From NCBI GenBank assembly GCA_027415455.1, contig DAIBSV010000003.1, positions 1 through 43,198 of the forward strand: a stretch of DNA of 43,198 nucleotides. Direction: 5' to 3'. This document shows positions 41,423 to 43,198 of the stretch, in pieces (within the stretch, counting starts at the first letter, position 1; every line of letters begins with the position of its first letter). Origin of the DNA: Nitrospirota bacterium. GTDB taxonomy: Bacteria; Nitrospirota_A; Leptospirillia; Leptospirillales; Leptospirillaceae. Below the pieces are notes generated by a model. That model saw nothing but the letters and a program-made list of their open reading frames with translations, had not been told where the DNA came from and searched no databases. The position numbers and the translations under genes were made by a program.

Positions 41423-42656
41423 GGACAGGATCTCCGGACTCCGCCCTGTCGAGGCCGAAGGACTGGTGGACGACACGCGCGGCGAGCTCGCCGTACTTCT
41501 CGTCGATCAGGCAGGAGATCTTGATCTCCGAGGTGGAGATCATCAGGATGTTGATCCCTTCGGAGGCCAGGGTCTCGAACATGCGGGCCGCCACACCCGA
41601 GTGGGACCGCATCCCCACCCCGACGATGGAGATCTTGCTGATGTCCTCCCGGCTCCGGACCTCTCCGGCCCCGATCCTTTTGGCGACCTCCTGGGCGATC
41701 CGGATCGTCTTGCGGGCTTCGGAGCGCGGAACGGTGAAGGAGATGTCGGTCAGATGGTCCTGTCCCACGTTCTGGACGATCATGTCCACGATCACCGCAT
41801 TGTCCGACAGCTCCCGGAAAAGGGTCGCGGCGAGCCCCGGCCTGTCGGGCACGTCGCAGACGACGATCTGGGCCTGATTCCTGTCGAGGGTGACCCCCGA
41901 CACCACCATCTGTTCCATTTTTTTGTCTTCCTCCGTCACAAGTGTTCCCGGATCCTTAGAAAAGGTTGAAAGGACGCGAAGCGGCATCCGGTAGCGCATG
42001 GCGAATTCAACCGATCGGGAGTGCAGAACCTTCGCTCCCAGGGCGGCCATTTCGAGCATCTCTTCATAGGAAATGCGGTCGAGCTTTCGGGCCCGCGGCA
42101 CCATGTTCGGATCGGCCGTGAACACCCCCGTCACATCCGTGTATATGTCGCATCGGTCGGCCGAAAGGGCCACGGCGAGCGCAACGGCTGTCGTGTCCGA
42201 TCCCCCGCGCCCCAGCGTCGTGACGTCCTCGCTGGGGGAGATTCCCTGGAATCCGGCGACGACCGGAACGACCCCCGCCGAAAGGGCTCCGAGGAGACGG
42301 CCCGACTCGATGTGTTCGATCCGGGCCTTGGTGTGGGTGCTGTCGGTGTGGATCCCGACCTGGCGGCCCGAAAAAGAGCGCGACATCCGGCCCTTCGTCG
42401 TGAGGGCCATCGCCAGGAGGGCACTCGTGATCCGCTCTCCCGAGGAGAGGAGCATGTCGATCTCGCGCTCCGGAGGCTCGGGAGACACCTCATGGGCCAG
42501 TCGAATGAGGCGGTCGGTGTCCCCGGCCATGGCGCTCACGACCACGACCACCTCGTTCCCCGCCAGACACTCTTCCTCCACGAGATCAGCGACATGGCGG
42601 ATCCGTTCGATATTGGAGACGGAGGTTCCTCCGAATTTCATCACAATGCGAGACAT
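41415..42656 (-). CDS. lysC: Aspartate kinase
   Basis: A 413-residue enzyme that phosphorylates aspartate, the entry step to lysine, threonine and methionine. The N-terminus is '[10 protein letters not shown]'; '[14 protein letters not shown]', 'GFQGIS' and '[16 protein letters not shown]' are kinase signatures; two ACT domains fill the C-terminus ('[19 protein letters not shown]', '[20 protein letters not shown]'). AAAGGA lies just before ATG 42656. An internal ATG at 41918 with GGAGG 11 bases upstream matches the place where other bacteria start a separate beta subunit. The gene overlaps the upstream aPGM-like gene by 16 bp. Confidence 0.97.
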   Translation of the reverse strand: MSRIVMKFGGTSVSNIERIRHVADLVEEECLAGNEVVVVVSAMAGDTDRLIRLAHEVSPEPPEREIDMLLSSGERITSALLAMALTTKGRMSRSFSGRQVGIHTDSTHTKARIEHIESGRLLGALSAGVVPVVAGFQGISPSEDVTTLGRGGSDTTAVALAVALSADRCDIYTDVTGVFTADPNMVPRARKLDRISYEEMLEMAALGAKVLHSRSVEFAMRYRMPLRVLSTFSKDPGTLVTEEDKKMEQMVVSGVTLDRNQAQIVVCDVPDRPGLAATLFRELSDNAVIVDMIVQNVGQDHLTDISFTVPRSEARKTIRIAQEVAKRIGAGEVRSREDISKISIVGVGMRSHSGVAARMFETLASEGINILMISTSEIKISCLIDEKYGELAARVVHQSFGLDRAESGDPVRG

Positions 42657-43198
42657 AAATCCTTTCCGGGATATCCGGCATCATCCTCTGCGGAAGGCCT
42701 CTCCGACCATTTCGTCCATTGTTCCACGGGAACCAGGGGAAGCTCCCTCACGTTCCACTCCGTCATTCGGAGAAGACCCGGACCCCATTTCCCGAAAGAT
42801 CTCTGCGAAAGAAAGAGCGCCGGAACGGGGCCGGCCTCGTGATTTCCCGTAAGGGGGGAGCTCTGATGATCTGACGTGATGGAGAGGGATGTCAAGCGGC
42901 CCTCCCCGAACCAATCGAGAAGCTTCGCGAAAACCTCCTGGTCCATCCGCTCGAGAAAGTGCCGCTTCCCCTCCGGATCCCGGCGGTGGCTGGCCATGTC
43001 GAATCCCTCGAAATGAAGCAGAATGCGCGCGCAGGACTGCCGGAGCCCGTCGTAAACCCTCTCCATCTTTTCCGAAAGATCGGTGTCGGTGTCTCCCGTT
43101 GCCCGGGATAGAGGGGCCGAACGGAAACCCGCCCGCCGCCCGAGCGCCCGGACAAGCGCCGTCGCGCAGACTGCGAGCCGGTCGGCGCGCTCCCCCGG
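42641..43198 (-). CDS. aPGM-family phosphotransferase, possible homoserine kinase (partial)
   Basis: The last 185 residues of an alkaline-phosphatase-superfamily enzyme of the archaeal-type cofactor-independent phosphoglycerate mutase group; the start is beyond the window. Seen: '[15 protein letters not shown]', '[14 protein letters not shown]', '[20 protein letters not shown]', '[14 protein letters not shown]' and '[24 protein letters not shown]', with the D-H, H-x-D and H metal ligands of the family. Members next to lysC and homoserine dehydrogenase have been proposed to replace homoserine kinase in threonine synthesis. The overlap with lysC supports that reading here; glycolytic mutase activity remains possible. 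Confidence 0.85.
   Translation of the reverse strand, partial: PGERADRLAVCATALVRALGRRAGFRSAPLSRATGDTDTDLSEKMERVYDGLRQSCARILLHFEGFDMASHRRDPEGKRHFLERMDQEVFAKLLDWFGEGRLTSLSITSDHQSSPLTGNHEAGPVPALFLSQRSFGKWGPGLLRMTEWNVRELPLVPVEQWTKWSERPSAEDDAGYPGKDLCLAL

Overview
This 43.2 kb window is GC-rich, densely coded chromosomal DNA from a Gram-negative bacterium: it has lpxA, several proteins ending like outer-membrane barrels, and periplasmic signal peptides. Gene order around ihfA-merR-tRNAPro-surE-cysS and around aPGM-lysC-cimA, together with many c-di-GMP proteins, would suit Nitrospirota/Leptospirillum-like or deltaproteobacterial relatives. No marker gene fixes the taxon, so this placement is a guess. 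No rRNA, CRISPR array or prophage was seen.

Layout. 1-5.4 kb (minus): the start of a PAS protein and a giant four-fold GAF-PAS diguanylate cyclase with a hairpin leader. 5.6-11.2 kb (plus): a promoter followed by eight genes for exported or membrane proteins: two related small secreted proteins sharing a C-x-H...E-C-x-H motif, two barrel-like proteins, a Met-rich periplasmic protein, a DsbC/G-like thiol protein and two membrane proteins. This is the best candidate for an undescribed system, probably metal (copper) handling. 11.2-13.6 kb: a membrane diguanylate cyclase with its own promoter, then a soluble PAS chemoreceptor. 13.7-19.5 kb (minus): a tightly overlapping operon of ilvD, UDP-xylose synthase, a flippase-like membrane protein, a Cas4/RecB-like Fe-S nuclease and a CMD-hydrolase fusion. 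19.7-20.4 kb: the decayed remnant of a DruA (DUF4338)-transposase gene.

20.7-25.1 kb: sfsA, a DUF488 gene, UDP-glucose dehydrogenase (which supplies the UDP-xylose synthase), thiO and a family 5 uracil-DNA glycosylase. 25.1-29.1 kb: a GGDEF-EAL protein with a structured leader, then a small protein paired with an AbiEii-type nucleotidyltransferase (possible toxin-antitoxin pair). 29.2-33.4 kb: transaldolase, a CDGSH Fe-S protein, a ferredoxin-reductase-like gene broken by three frameshifts, a Cys-containing unknown, a DUF488 protein and an unlisted 36-residue membrane protein. Three exact TATGA-N6-TCATA inverted repeats lie 80-110 bp upstream of three of these minus-strand genes and look like operators for a CRP/FNR-family regulator.

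33.4-43.2 kb (all minus): a Sel1-repeat protein; the run ihfA, merR, tRNA-Pro(GGG), surE, cysS, rlmB with a near-consensus promoter before ihfA; and an overlapping operon of an aPGM-like enzyme (possibly a homoserine kinase), lysC, cimA and lpxA. Together these cover aspartate-family and branched-chain amino acid synthesis, nucleotide-sugar and lipid A synthesis, translation, and three c-di-GMP enzymes.
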